From Betaproteobacteria bacterium (GTDB lineage: Bacteria; Pseudomonadota; Gammaproteobacteria; Burkholderiales; SG8-39): a stretch of 60,043 nt of DNA. The position numbers were made by a program, and so were the translations under genes. The notes under the pieces are model-generated. The model saw nothing but the letters and a program-made list of their open reading frames with translations, was not told where the DNA came from and searched no databases. The stretch spans positions 1 through 60,043 of the forward strand of contig CANKAJ010000010.1 in the NCBI GenBank assembly GCA_947479645.1, read 5' to 3'. Below, piece after piece: positions 17,456 through 27,307 of the stretch (positions are counted from its first letter, which is position 1; each line of letters starts with the position of its first letter).

Positions 17456-18301
17456 TTACGCGAGATTGAATTTCAACTCGTACCCAGCATGCCCATCTTG
17501 ACTAAGTGTCTGCACTAGAAAAGGCATAATTCCGGCCAGCATCGCCGGTAGCGTCCACGGAGGGTTCAGTATGAACATTCCACTTCCGCTTAATCCGTGA
17601 CCATTCTCCGGGGCTTCCTTTACTGTCAGAGTGACATGCAACCAGTCACTTCCAGCAACCTGTTTTAGTCTGTCTGCAAATTGATGAGATTCTCGGCGTT
17701 GTACCATTGGGTACCACACAGCGTAGACGCCTGTGGCAAATCGTCTGAGTCCTTCGCGTAGCGCAATGATAACGCGTTGATAGTCCGCCTTGTCCTCATA
17801 AGAAGGGTCTATAAGAACTATCCCGCGCCGGGAAGGGGGGGGCAAAAGAGTCTGCAAGCCAGTAAATCCATCTCCAGACTGAGCTATGACTTGTGGGGCG
17901 TCTCCTTGGAAATGACGCAAAAGGAGATTGCATTCGGTGCTATGCAATTCAAACATCCGTAGTCGATCCTGCTTGCGTAGCATTTGCCGGGCAATTTGTG
18001 GCGAACCGGGATATGCAAGGAGCGCATTGGTGGAATTGACCGCCCTTACTTGATTCAGGTAATCGCTGACAGGAACGGGAACATCCTGACGTTCCCATAA
18101 TCTGCTGATCCCGCTTTCAAACTCACAATTCTTTCTTGCATATGTTCCATCCAAAGCGTAAATAGCCGCACCGGCGTGGGTGTCTATGCACCAGAACTGC
18201 TTTTGTTTTTTGACAAAGTAGTTCAAAAGGTGGATGAGAACGATGTGCTTGAGAACATCCGCGTGATTGCCTGCATGAAAGGCGTGTCGATAACTGAGCA
18301 T
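17456..18301 (-). CDS. rlmJ: 23S rRNA (adenine(2030)-N6)-methyltransferase RlmJ
   Basis: A 281-residue methyltransferase whose start MLSYRHAFHAGNHADVLKHI is diagnostic of RlmJ (YhiR), which methylates A2030 of 23S rRNA using S-adenosylmethionine. The SAM region shows CIDTHAGAAIYAL and LLAYPGSPQIARQML; the catalytic N6-methylase motif, usually D-P-P-Y, here reads D165-P-S-Y168-ED. The last part, SGMFILNPPWTL, also matches the family. Length is normal. It is divergent from rpfG. Confidence 0.95.
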   Translation of the reverse strand: MLSYRHAFHAGNHADVLKHIVLIHLLNYFVKKQKQFWCIDTHAGAAIYALDGTYARKNCEFESGISRLWERQDVPVPVSDYLNQVRAVNSTNALLAYPGSPQIARQMLRKQDRLRMFELHSTECNLLLRHFQGDAPQVIAQSGDGFTGLQTLLPPPSRRGIVLIDPSYEDKADYQRVIIALREGLRRFATGVYAVWYPMVQRRESHQFADRLKQVAGSDWLHVTLTVKEAPENGHGLSGSGMFILNPPWTLPAMLAGIMPFLVQTLSQDGHAGYELKFNLA

Positions 18302-18489
18302 GGCTTTTAGATTATTGTCTTGTACACATGCTGCAGGAGGTGTTCATGGATTCAGGCATTTTGAGATAACGTCACTTTAAGAAAAGGGGTAAGATCAAAA
18401 AATCGTAGAAGAATCAGGTGCATTTAAGCTATTTATTATACTTTTGCGACGGGATAGTCTGCATTGCTAAAGGTAGGCTAGACACTAGC

Positions 18490-19617
18490 ATGTTCCATGG
18501 AATCCATATGGCAATTCCACATATTCGAGTTGTACCGGCATTGAGAAATACGGTCATGATCATTGACGATCAGGCGACAGGGCGCGCGATCCTGGAGCAA
18601 ATTGTCCGCAATATGGACAATAATATTGTCGTTGAGTCATTCGAGCGCCCTATTGACGCCGTCGTGTGGTCTGCGACGCACGTTGCCGATCTTGTACTGG
18701 TTGATTTTCAGATGCCTGAATTGGACGGTATCGAGCTTGCCAAGAGATTGAGAGGACTCCCAGGTTACGAGCATGTTCCCATTGTAATGGTGACGGTGAA
18801 TGATGATCGCAAGATTCGATATAGGGCACTCGATGCCGGGATCACTGATTTTCTGAATAAGCCTATCGACACGCGAGAGTGCATGGCGCGATGCCGGAAT
18901 CTCATAACGCTACGTCGGCAGCAGATTATGCTGGAAGATCGCAAAAGAATGCTGGAGGGTATGGTGCAGGATGCCACCAGGGAGATCCGTGAAAGGGAGC
19001 GTGAAACCCTGATCCGCCTAGCGAGAGCAGGCGAGTTTCGAGATGAAGAGACAGGTAATCATGTTATACGCATGGCCCGATACTCTTCAATGATTGCTCG
19101 GGCAATCGGCATGGATACGGATTACATTGAGACCGTTGAACGCGCTGCGCCGCTTCATGACATAGGCAAGATCGGCATTCCTGACAATATTCTGCGCAAA
19201 CCAGCAAGCCTGGATGTTGAGGAGTCCAGGATGATGCGAAGGCATGCTGTCATGGGCTATGAAATTCTCAAGGACAGCCCTTCAAAGTATTTGCGCATGG
19301 GGGCACTGATAGCGCTCGGCCACCACGAAAAAGTTGATGGTACCGGTTATCCGAGCGGACTGGTTGGGGATCATATTCCGCTGCCCGCGCGTATTGTGGC
19401 GGTTGCCGATGTCTATGATGCATTGACCTCGGTCCGGCCTTACAAGGAGGCATGGACTCATGATCGAGCGTTTTCCTTTTTGGCTGAACACAGGGACTCC
19501 CATCTGGATGCTGCGCTTGTGAATGCCTTTTTGCGTATGCCGGAAGATGTGATTCGTATTCAGCACGAGCTTCGTGACACTGAAAATGCCAACCCGGTTC
19601 CGCGGCTGAGTTTGTGA
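18490..19617 (+). CDS. rpfG: RpfG-type response regulator with HD-GYP cyclic-di-GMP phosphodiesterase
   Basis: A receiver domain (phospho-acceptor in VLVDFQMPELDG, conserved lysine in NKPID) is joined by a helix to an HD-GYP domain with APLHDIGKIGIPD, HHEKVDGTGYPSGL and VADVYDALTSVRPYK. HD-GYP proteins cleave cyclic-di-GMP. In the Rpf system RpfG is activated by the sensor RpfC when diffusible signal factor is present. The coding frame extends upstream to a GTG at 18418; I prefer the ATG at 18490, and 18508 (MAIPHIR) is also possible. Its stop overlaps the GTG start of rpfC by 4 bases, so the two are translationally coupled. Confidence 0.93.
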   Translation: MFHGIHMAIPHIRVVPALRNTVMIIDDQATGRAILEQIVRNMDNNIVVESFERPIDAVVWSATHVADLVLVDFQMPELDGIELAKRLRGLPGYEHVPIVMVTVNDDRKIRYRALDAGITDFLNKPIDTRECMARCRNLITLRRQQIMLEDRKRMLEGMVQDATREIRERERETLIRLARAGEFRDEETGNHVIRMARYSSMIARAIGMDTDYIETVERAAPLHDIGKIGIPDNILRKPASLDVEESRMMRRHAVMGYEILKDSPSKYLRMGALIALGHHEKVDGTGYPSGLVGDHIPLPARIVAVADVYDALTSVRPYKEAWTHDRAFSFLAEHRDSHLDAALVNAFLRMPEDVIRIQHELRDTENANPVPRLSL

Positions 19618-22163
19618 TCGGACTCCTGAAAAATGTCGTGCTCGCGGCGGGGGCGCGATTACAAGATCGGTCTGATACCGAGCACGAGCAGGCGCTTGTG
19701 CGCCTGGTCATTGGTACGGTGCTTTTTGTCTACCTGATTCCGAAGGCACTGACAGAGACCGGGGGACTGGAAGCGGTCAATCACCAGTTTCTCGCGGTGA
19801 TGGTTTCGTTCATTGTCATCTCGCTTGGCATTTTCGCATCGATACTGGCCGACCAGAATTCATCGCGGATGCGACGTCTTCTCGGGGCAATTATTGATTC
19901 CGGCGCGGTTACCTATTTCATGTGCGAAACAGATGCCTACGGAATCACTTTGTTTCTCGTTTATGTCTGGGTAACGCTGGGTAACGGTTTTCGATACGGT
20001 CCGTTCTACCTGATGTTTTCTCTGGCGATGAATATCATCGGGTTTGGCATCGTCCTGTGGTTGAGTCCCTTCTGGAATAATTATTTCGGTGCGGGAGTTG
20101 GGATGATGGTCGGCATGATAGCGCTGAGCCTTTACGTGCTATCCCTTGTAAAGCGCATGTTCGATGCCCTTAATCGTGCTGAAGCGGCCAATCAAGCCAA
20201 GCGTCGCTTTATTTCAGTGGTAAGTCATGAAATGCGCACTCCACTTAATGCCATTGTTGGCATGTCGGATCTGTTGCGCGAGTCAAGTCTTAATCCGGAA
20301 CAAGCTGACATGCTTCAGACCATGAGTGCGTCATCCAGGATTCTGCTTGGCCTGGTTGAGGATGTTCTTGATTTTTCCAAGATTGAATCAGGAAAGCTCA
20401 ATGTCGAGCTTGTCGAGTTCGATTTGCATGCCCTGATTAATAGCACTTGTCGCATCCTGCAGCCGCAGGCAGAGTCCAAGGGGCTTGATTTATTGCCCTC
20501 CATCATGCCCGAGGTGCCACCGGCATTGCGAGGTGATCCCCATCATCTGAGGCAGGTGCTGATCAATCTGGTCGGAAATGCAGTCAAGTTTACAGAGCGC
20601 GGTGGCGTGACTGTGCATGTTTCACTTCTTTCAGAAACCGAAAATGCCATACGTATCAAATTTTCAGTGCGCGATACCGGCATTGGAATATCGCCCGACG
20701 CACAGAGCCGGATATTCGACAGTTTTGTACAGGCTGATCAGTCGACGACCCGGCGCTTTGGCGGGACCGGGCTTGGAACCACGATCGCAAAGCAGCTCGT
20801 AGAACTAATGGGCGGCAGGATGGGGTTGGAAAGTGCTGTTGGATTGGGAAGTACTTTTTGGTTTGAGATCGAGCTGCAAAAACAGCCAGCTTCTGATCAG
20901 GTCGTCAGCAGTGAACTGACAGGGTCGAGAGTCCTGCTCATAGGTTTTCCAGCCCTTGAGCGTGAGGCTGTGGTCAGAATGTTGCATGGCTGGGGTGGCG
21001 CTGCAGTCATTGTTGAGACAGCAGAGGATGCAGTCAGAAGAATTGTGACAGACAGTGGATTTGCCAAGGGATTTCACAGTGTACTTCTGTGTGCAGAAGA
21101 TACTGCAGCTTCAGTCAATGCGATGACGGTGCTCAGACGCAAGGTTGAAATGCCGGCAGTGCTGTGTGTTACAGAAGATTTTGTCGGTGATGCCTTGCAT
21201 GCCTTCGAGGGCCTTGGAAAGGGATTTTCCGCAACCCTCAAAATGCCGATACAGAAGCGTCTATTGTTCAACGTACTGCATTCTGTCACCGCGAGCGAAG
21301 AAGATGTTGTGTCCTCCAGCGTTGTGCATTTGCGTGACTATTTTAAGCAGTCTCAACAGTCCCCAAAAAATCATTTTCGTATTATCGTCGCAGACGACAG
21401 CGCGACCAATCGCCAAGTCATAGGAAAAATTCTGGAGCGTGGTGGGCATTCCGTGACACTGGTGGAGGATGGGGAAGATGTGCTTGATGCGTTGGAGGCT
21501 GCTGAATTTGACCTGGTTATACTGGATCGCAACATGCCCGGCATGGGGGGCGTGGAAACCTTGCGAGCATTGCGCATGATGACCTTGGGTTGTGACAAAC
21601 TGCCAGTCATTATTCTTTCGGCTGATGTCACGTCGGAAACCCGTGAGGAGTGTCTGGAGGCAGGCGCTGATGCGTTCCTGCACAAACCGATCGAGGCGAT
21701 TCGGCTTCTCGATTCCGTGGTCGAACTTAGTGGCGGTATTGCAGTCAAGAAGCCCCATGGATATGCGACGGTTGAAGCGGCAAAACCGACTGTGTCTGCT
21801 GCATCTGCTGTCAACCTGGAAACCTTGCAGTTATTGGAGGGATTGGGTTCAGAATCAGGATTTCTGGAGCGACTGGTCAAGGTTTTTGTCAGTGACAATT
21901 TGGTATTACTTGAGGGCATGCAGCGCAATGTCGTTGGCAGGGATTTTGTAGAATTTCGACGACTGTTGCACGCCATGAAAGGATCCGCCGCAAGTATCGG
22001 CGCCGAGAGCCTGGCGCAGATTTGCAGTGTCATTAATTTACGTTCCGATGCCGAGTTGGGGCTACAAGCCAAGCAATTGGTTGGATCAATACGCCAGGAG
22101 TTTGATACGGCCCGAGCAGAACTCGACCGCTATATCGAAGGGAAGAGCCGCACTACAGGATAG
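19614..22163 (+). CDS. rpfC: RpfC-type hybrid sensor histidine kinase for diffusible signal factor
   Basis: An 849-residue membrane sensor. About five hydrophobic segments occupy residues 28-178. A histidine kinase with SVVSHEMRTPLN follows (H205 phosphorylated), then an ATPase domain with NLVGNAVKFTERG and RFGGTGLGTTIAKQLVELMGG, a receiver domain (VILDRNMPGMGG, HKPIEA), and a C-terminal Hpt domain (LLHAMKGSAASIG). This matches RpfC, which detects DSF fatty-acid signals and phosphorylates RpfG. The start is a GTG inside the rpfG stop region. Identity as RpfC rather than a generic hybrid kinase rests on the rpfG and rpfF neighbours. Confidence 0.93.
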   Translation: MIGLLKNVVLAAGARLQDRSDTEHEQALVRLVIGTVLFVYLIPKALTETGGLEAVNHQFLAVMVSFIVISLGIFASILADQNSSRMRRLLGAIIDSGAVTYFMCETDAYGITLFLVYVWVTLGNGFRYGPFYLMFSLAMNIIGFGIVLWLSPFWNNYFGAGVGMMVGMIALSLYVLSLVKRMFDALNRAEAANQAKRRFISVVSHEMRTPLNAIVGMSDLLRESSLNPEQADMLQTMSASSRILLGLVEDVLDFSKIESGKLNVELVEFDLHALINSTCRILQPQAESKGLDLLPSIMPEVPPALRGDPHHLRQVLINLVGNAVKFTERGGVTVHVSLLSETENAIRIKFSVRDTGIGISPDAQSRIFDSFVQADQSTTRRFGGTGLGTTIAKQLVELMGGRMGLESAVGLGSTFWFEIELQKQPASDQVVSSELTGSRVLLIGFPALEREAVVRMLHGWGGAAVIVETAEDAVRRIVTDSGFAKGFHSVLLCAEDTAASVNAMTVLRRKVEMPAVLCVTEDFVGDALHAFEGLGKGFSATLKMPIQKRLLFNVLHSVTASEEDVVSSSVVHLRDYFKQSQQSPKNHFRIIVADDSATNRQVIGKILERGGHSVTLVEDGEDVLDALEAAEFDLVILDRNMPGMGGVETLRALRMMTLGCDKLPVIILSADVTSETREECLEAGADAFLHKPIEAIRLLDSVVELSGGIAVKKPHGYATVEAAKPTVSAASAVNLETLQLLEGLGSESGFLERLVKVFVSDNLVLLEGMQRNVVGRDFVEFRRLLHAMKGSAASIGAESLAQICSVINLRSDAELGLQAKQLVGSIRQEFDTARAELDRYIEGKSRTTG

Positions 22164-22266
22164 TACGCAATTGCAAGCCTATTACGTACGCATCCTGCAG
22201 TGATAGCTCCGCCATAGCTGTCAAGCCTCCAAAGTGTGGAGCAATTCCTATACATCTCGCACGACA

Positions 22267-22311
22267 TGTCGTGAACGTGTGTTCACGACAGGGCACACTG
22301 TCGTGTTTTTT
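22267..22311 (+). terminator. Nested hairpins and intrinsic terminator after rpfC
   Basis: Two hairpins share an arm. TGTCGTGAAC (22267-22276) pairs with GTTCACGACA (22281-22290). Alternatively CACGACA (22284-22290) pairs with TGTCGTG (22299-22305), followed by six T, forming a standard terminator. They cannot form together, which resembles an antiterminator/terminator switch. Confidence 0.6.
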
Positions 22312-22340
22312 GCTTAGATATCGAATTTCCCCTTAAAGGG

Positions 22341-22372
22341 GGATTGCTTTTGTTCAGGCAATCCTGTTTTTT
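22341..22372 (+). terminator. Second intrinsic terminator between rpfC and rpfF
   Basis: GGATTGC (22341-22347) pairs with GCAATCC (22358-22364) and six T follow. It lies between convergent rpfC and rpfF and backs up the upstream terminator. Confidence 0.65.
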
Positions 22373-22383
22373 GCAATCTTAAG

Positions 22384-23313
22384 TTAGTTGACTGCGACAA
22401 GCGAAACTCGGGGCTCTGCAGTGCGTGCATCCATGCGCCGCATCTGTGAACGCACGATTCGATTCATCATCTTGATATCGCGCTCGTCCAGACGCAATGC
22501 GGCATCTACCCATATATCGACAATGCGATCCAGTTCGGTGCGTTCTATTGGACTCACGTGATCGCGTGCCTGGATGACTGCCTGGAATCCATTGCGATGC
22601 TTCTGGTTTTTGTTAATCCATTGTTGAACTGCTGCTTTTCCCTCTCCGTCTTTGGCAAGTACATCGATAACTCCCATTTCGTGAAGCTTCGCCGCTGAGA
22701 GAATGCGTCCACTGGTTATCAGATTTTCTGCAGCACGCAGCCCTATGCGTCGGGTCAGAAGGCTAAGCGCACCCATACCGGGGAATAGATTAAACAGGAT
22801 TTCCGGCAGGCCAAGCTGGGCACTTTCCTCTGCCACGAGAATGTCTGATGACAAAGCTGTCTCAAATCCTCCGCCAAGAGCATCACCTTGAATCAGTGAA
22901 ATGGTGGTGAGATTGGGGCAGCGATAGTTGCGGATGCGTGGATAAATGTTGTCGATGCAGAGTTTCGCGTAATGGGCCAGTGCCTCACGTTCGCCTGATT
23001 TGATCAGAAGCGAGAAGAGCGCGAGATCCCCTCCGAGGTTAAATACTCCGGGCGTTCTTGAGCCGACTACGTAATAGTGAGCCTTGTGCAGGCTTCCGTT
23101 GTGGGGGACAGCACCCTTATAGGCTTCCAGCATACTGTCATGGGCGCGTATGTCGTTCAGCAGGCCCAGGCTGAAGCATGGATTGCCTGCACAATTGAAC
23201 CAGGCCCAGATGGTTCCGGTTTCCGGATCAAATTCAACATCGAATTGTGGCTGGCGGGGTCCATAGGGGGACTTTTGCGGAAACTCCAGGTTGACGATTT
23301 CGGACAGATTCAT
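22384..23313 (-). CDS. rpfF: RpfF-type DSF synthase (crotonase family)
   Basis: A 309-residue enoyl-CoA-hydratase-fold enzyme that makes cis-2-unsaturated fatty-acid signals from acyl-ACP. The active-site pair of glutamates is visible as GGGFE151 and LGLPE171; the 20-residue spacing is the same as Glu141/Glu161 in Xanthomonas RpfF. FNLGGDLALF and LFPGMGALSLLTRRIG are also RpfF-like. The ATG at 23313 has AGGGAG 7 bases upstream; an ATG at 23331 is less likely. It is convergent with rpfG-rpfC and completes a signal synthase, sensor and effector set. Confidence 0.92.
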   Translation of the reverse strand: MNLSEIVNLEFPQKSPYGPRQPQFDVEFDPETGTIWAWFNCAGNPCFSLGLLNDIRAHDSMLEAYKGAVPHNGSLHKAHYYVVGSRTPGVFNLGGDLALFSLLIKSGEREALAHYAKLCIDNIYPRIRNYRCPNLTTISLIQGDALGGGFETALSSDILVAEESAQLGLPEILFNLFPGMGALSLLTRRIGLRAAENLITSGRILSAAKLHEMGVIDVLAKDGEGKAAVQQWINKNQKHRNGFQAVIQARDHVSPIERTELDRIVDIWVDAALRLDERDIKMMNRIVRSQMRRMDARTAEPRVSLVAVN

Positions 23314-23605
23314 GGCATGACTCCCTAGCATGGTTGATGAATTATTTCCAGATTAGTGATCCAACTTGTCGATTTAATTGGGTCAATTTGACGACTTCTG
23401 TGCTCTGCGGCAGCTCAGAATGGCTCTGTGCACTCGCAGGTCATTGTTATTAGACGCTGCTTTTTTTTGCGATGCAATGCCACTGGCATAGAGTGGTGTC
23501 AAAAAACCACAGGAAAATCAGGGAGTGCCGGGTGTGCTCAATCTTTTGATTTGAGGTGGTTAGCCTCATTTTCGTGAGATAGGGGCATGCTGAGTGGGGG
23601 CCGGA

Positions 23606-24000
23606 TTAGTGGAAGTCCCTGGAACTCGTTAGCAGCCTTCCAAGCAGATGGCTGTGATCACGCAGCCGCTGGGCAATCAGATGCGTGACCCGGCCTTCTC
23701 GTTCCAGTTGATCCTCGATACCCATTAGTCGCGAGCCCAACAATTCACGGTGCTGTTCTTCTGCCAGACGGGACCAGATAATAATGTTCAAGCATTCAGT
23801 TTCGTCTTCTATTGTGACGAATGCCGTACCTGAGGCAGTTCCCGGCCGATGACAATGCTTGCTGCACGAACAATTTGTTTTGCGGGAAGCTGATTGATTC
23901 CCTCCGTGGTGCTAAAGCCTAATCGAATCAGTTTCGTGTGCAATAGGGAGAGTGGGTGCCGACCTAGCCTGAGTCCCAAGCCTGAATAGATCAGGAATTG
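23606..24000 (-). pseudogene. dnaE2: C-terminal remnant of error-prone DNA polymerase DnaE2
   Basis: The minus strand encodes the last ~130 residues of DnaE2 (ImuC) in two frames. The first piece carries YSGLGLRLGRHPLSLL and QLPAKQIVRAASIVIGREL. After a one-base shift come GTAFVTIEDETECLNIIIW, SRLAEEQHRELLGSRL and the characteristic end HLIAQRLRDHSHLLGRL..SRDFH. These match the OB-fold region that closes every DnaE2. The catalytic part is absent, so the organism's mutasome polymerase has been lost at this place. The remaining bases of 23332-24146 hold no gene. Confidence 0.8.
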
Positions 24001-24100
24001 GAAAATTCAGTACAGAATTCCAACGACTATGATTCGCTCATCCATTGCCCGACGCGGGATGGATGAGAATGTCCTTATCCCGCAGGGCAATATTTGATCG

Positions 24101-24127
24101 AAAAAAAAGGGGCCGGCGGCCCCTTTT
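24101..24127 (-). terminator. Intrinsic terminator of rne
   Basis: On the minus strand AAAAGGGGCC (24127-24118) pairs with GGCCCCTTTT (24114-24105) around a three-base loop, and the T-run continues to 24101. It is 20 bases past the rne stop. Confidence 0.85.
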
Positions 24128-24146
24128 AGCTGAATAGTCTGCGCGC

Positions 24147-26885
24147 TTAACCCTGTTGATCAGGACTCTTTGTGGCAGTTTCAACCATTTGCATCGGCAC
24201 GCTTGGTGGTGGCGGACGCCGTTCTCGTTTGGCTGGTTTAAACTCCGGCTCGGAGGGAGTCTCGACTTTGATATCCGATCGGGTCTGAACCAGGACCAGG
24301 CCGCTTTCCTTGAGCGTTTCCTCAATTTTCGCTGGCTCCACTAAAACCGTTGTTTTGGGGGCCGGTGTGTGAGCCACAGGCGCTGGAGCAGGGTTTTCAG
24401 GAGTGGCCACGGGAGGCGTGACCACGGGCGTTGCGACTTGAATCTCAGCCTGCGGCGGTTCAGCTTGAGTTGGCAACGCTGCCGGGGCAATATTGGCTGT
24501 GGCAACGTGAGTAGTTGCTACAGCCGATTCAATCGCTATGACTGGCGTTGACGTTGCTGCCGCCATGGGAGCCGCTGTAGCGGCGTTAATTGCGACAGAG
24601 TCACTGATAGGCAGAGGGGCAGCAGTTTGCTCTCCATCTGGCCGATGTTCCCTGCGCGGGCCATTCTGGCCCTCGCGTGGCTCGCGTCCTTCGCGATCGC
24701 GGCCGCCCCGACGACGACGACGCTTTTCGCCTCCCTCACCTTGCCCTTCCGCGCGGGGTTCGGTACGTAACTGTTCCCCGGAAACGCCAGGGAGTGTGTT
24801 TTGGGTTAATGGTTCTACAACAGCTTCAGCAACACGCGGTTCAAGACGGATATCGCGTGGTTCCCTTGGCTCGCGGGGCGGGCGCTCCGGACGGCCTTGC
24901 TGCTCCGGACGTGGGCCGCGATCTGGGCGTTCGGTGCGGGGAGGGCGCTCCGGACGTGGTGGTCGGTCGCCACGTGGCTCGCTGCGCTGCCCATCGCGCG
25001 GAGGACGTCCATCCTGTCCATTTCGCCGATTGCGATCACGTCCACCGCGCTCCGGACGATCCCCACGTCCTTCGCGAGCCGGTGCACGTGGCTGAGGCGT
25101 GATGACTGCGGGCTCCTCGTTGGAAGCCGGCTTCGTGGCTGCATCTCCCTTGAACCAGCCGAGTATCCGGCCGATGATGCCGGGACTGGTGCTATGGGTT
25201 GAGGCTGCAACTGGTTGCGGGCGGGCGTCGTCTGCAACCGGGGCGGCGACTGGCGTGCGCGCTGGCATGGGAGCTGACTGACCCGGTGTAAAGTTGTGAA
25301 CAGCTGCCTGGGCACGAACCGGTTTGGCCTCGGTTGCTGCTGCAGGTGTATTTTCTTTTTCCTCAGGAACAGATACCAGTTCATAAGAAGCAGGAAGCGC
25401 TCCTTCCTGATTGAGATCATCGTGGCGCAGGCGTTCAACTTTGTAGTGCGGCGTCTCGAGATGGATATTGGGGATCAACACCACATTGACCTTAAGACGC
25501 GCTTCGATAGCATGGATGTCCGCACGTTTTTCGTTCAACAGGAAGGTGGCTACGTCCACCGGTACCTGGGCATGTACCGCTGCACTGTTTTCCTTCATGG
25601 CCTCTTCCTGGATGATCCTCAGGATATGCAGGGCGGTCGATTCTGCGCCACGGATATGTCCTGTGCCATTGCAGCGCGGGCAGGTGATATTGCTGCCTTC
25701 ACCAAGACTGGGACGCAGTCGCTGGCGCGATAGTTCCATCAGGCCGAACCGCGAAATCTTGCCCATTTGGACACGGGCGCGGTCATAGTGCAATGCATCG
25801 CGCAGGCGATTTTCCACCTCGCGCTGGTTGCGCTGGATTTCCATGTCGATGAAGTCGATGACAATCAAGCCGCCGAGGTCGCGCAGGCGTAACTGCCGCG
25901 CTATTTCATCCGCCGCTTCCAGATTAGTGCGGAAAGCGGTTTCTTCTATGTCGTGGCCTCGTGTGGATCGCGCTGAGTTGACGTCGACTGAAACGAGCGC
26001 TTCCGTATGGTCAATAACAATAGCTCCGCCGGAGGGCAGCGTGACCTGACGTGAGTAAGCCGTCTCGATCTGATGCTCGATCTGGAAACGGGAAAACAAA
26101 GGGACATCGTCGTTATAGCGCTTCACCCGATTGGCGTTATCCGGCATAACGTGGGCCATGAACACCTGCGCCTGTTCAAATATGGCGTCGGTATCGATCA
26201 GGATTTCGCCGATTTCCGGGTGGAAGTAATCGCGTATGGCTCGGATGACGAGACTGCCTTCCTGGTAAATCAGGAAAGCACCTGTCTGTGAAATTGCCGC
26301 GGCTTCGATGGCACTCCAGAGTTGTAGAAGATAGTTCAGATCCCATTGCAACTCTTCATATGAGCGGCTGATGCCAGCGGTACGACCAATGATGCTCATC
26401 CCTGCGGGTACGGGTAGCTTGTCCATGAGATCGCGCAGTTCGTTGCGATCTTCACCTTCAACCCGGCGCGATACTCCGCCGCCTCTGGGATTGTTGGGCA
26501 TTAGTACAAGGTAGCGTCCTGCCAGACTGATGAACGTAGTCAGGGCTGCGCCCTTGTTGCCCCGCTCGTCCTTTTCAACCTGGACGATCAGTTCCTGGCC
26601 TTCGTGCAGCGCATCCTGTATGCGTGCTTTACCGACATCGACACCGGCCTTGAAAAATGCACGGGCCACTTCCTTGAACGGAAGAAAGCCGTGGCGCTCG
26701 TTGCCATAATCGACGAAAGCTGCTTCGAGACTGGGCTCGATGCGGGTTATGACGCCTTTATATATATTGCTCTTGCGTTGTTCCTTGGCGGCCGATTCAA
26801 TGTCGAGGTCAATCAGTTTCTGTCCATCGACAATGGCGACGCGGAGTTCCTCAGCCTGCGTCGCATTAAATAACATGCGCTTCAT
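24147..26885 (-). CDS. rne: Ribonuclease E
   Basis: A 912-residue endoribonuclease that initiates mRNA decay and matures rRNA and tRNA. It has an S1 domain at about 36-125, RNase-H-like and 5'-sensor regions, and the catalytic metal-binding aspartates D301 (SVDVNS) and D344 (IDFIDME), equivalent to D303/D346 of E. coli. The zinc link C402-PR-C405 follows. Residues about 590-770 are an arginine, proline and glycine-rich scaffold region with repeated RPERPPR-type runs for RNA and degradosome binding, followed by a long alanine/proline tail. It is transcribed divergently from rluC, with a 422-base region between, long enough for the autoregulatory leader typical of rne. Confidence 0.97.
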   Translation of the reverse strand: MKRMLFNATQAEELRVAIVDGQKLIDLDIESAAKEQRKSNIYKGVITRIEPSLEAAFVDYGNERHGFLPFKEVARAFFKAGVDVGKARIQDALHEGQELIVQVEKDERGNKGAALTTFISLAGRYLVLMPNNPRGGGVSRRVEGEDRNELRDLMDKLPVPAGMSIIGRTAGISRSYEELQWDLNYLLQLWSAIEAAAISQTGAFLIYQEGSLVIRAIRDYFHPEIGEILIDTDAIFEQAQVFMAHVMPDNANRVKRYNDDVPLFSRFQIEHQIETAYSRQVTLPSGGAIVIDHTEALVSVDVNSARSTRGHDIEETAFRTNLEAADEIARQLRLRDLGGLIVIDFIDMEIQRNQREVENRLRDALHYDRARVQMGKISRFGLMELSRQRLRPSLGEGSNITCPRCNGTGHIRGAESTALHILRIIQEEAMKENSAAVHAQVPVDVATFLLNEKRADIHAIEARLKVNVVLIPNIHLETPHYKVERLRHDDLNQEGALPASYELVSVPEEKENTPAAATEAKPVRAQAAVHNFTPGQSAPMPARTPVAAPVADDARPQPVAASTHSTSPGIIGRILGWFKGDAATKPASNEEPAVITPQPRAPAREGRGDRPERGGRDRNRRNGQDGRPPRDGQRSEPRGDRPPRPERPPRTERPDRGPRPEQQGRPERPPREPREPRDIRLEPRVAEAVVEPLTQNTLPGVSGEQLRTEPRAEGQGEGGEKRRRRRGGRDREGREPREGQNGPRREHRPDGEQTAAPLPISDSVAINAATAAPMAAATSTPVIAIESAVATTHVATANIAPAALPTQAEPPQAEIQVATPVVTPPVATPENPAPAPVAHTPAPKTTVLVEPAKIEETLKESGLVLVQTRSDIKVETPSEPEFKPAKRERRPPPPSVPMQMVETATKSPDQQG

Positions 26886-27307
26886 TGTTTTGTTCTCCCG
26901 CGCGCGCGGGGACGAACCAAGAGCCTTTGTCGTCAGGCTGCGATCACATCATCGTATTCATATGCTATATGGCAATAGTTAACGGGATGGATTGGTTTAT
27001 CTGTATCGGTTTGCGGGCTGCCTTGCCGACGTCCTGAACAATGACGTATGACGAGCAATTTGCTGGCTGCCATAAATTTACCGATGCCTTTGGCGCGCTG
27101 TTTAAAGTACTATCAATGGTCTAGATGACCAGCCAGTTTTCCTCCTCGGGTCCTCACGCACGCAAACAGGCTTTATGCCGGCTTAGCGCCACGTTTCGGC
27201 CAGGGGACAGAGTCACCGGCGGTGCTCTTGGGCATATTGCTGCTAAGGTGCCAAGGCGGCAAAACCGGCTGTCCCGCAACGAGGACGGTAATGAGAATAT
27301 AAGGTAA
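26886..27307. promoter_or_regulatory. Divergent rne / rluC intergenic region
   Basis: This 422-base gap holds no convincing gene. By position it must hold the rne promoter and a long 5' leader on the minus strand, and the rluC promoter on the plus strand. In several bacteria RNase E cleaves its own leader to regulate its level. I could not identify unique promoter boxes. Confidence 0.5.

Noticed and set aside
24538-25438. Arg/Ser-rich frames on both strands over the rne scaffold region
   Set aside because: They arise from the repetitive arginine/proline codons of RNase E read in other frames.
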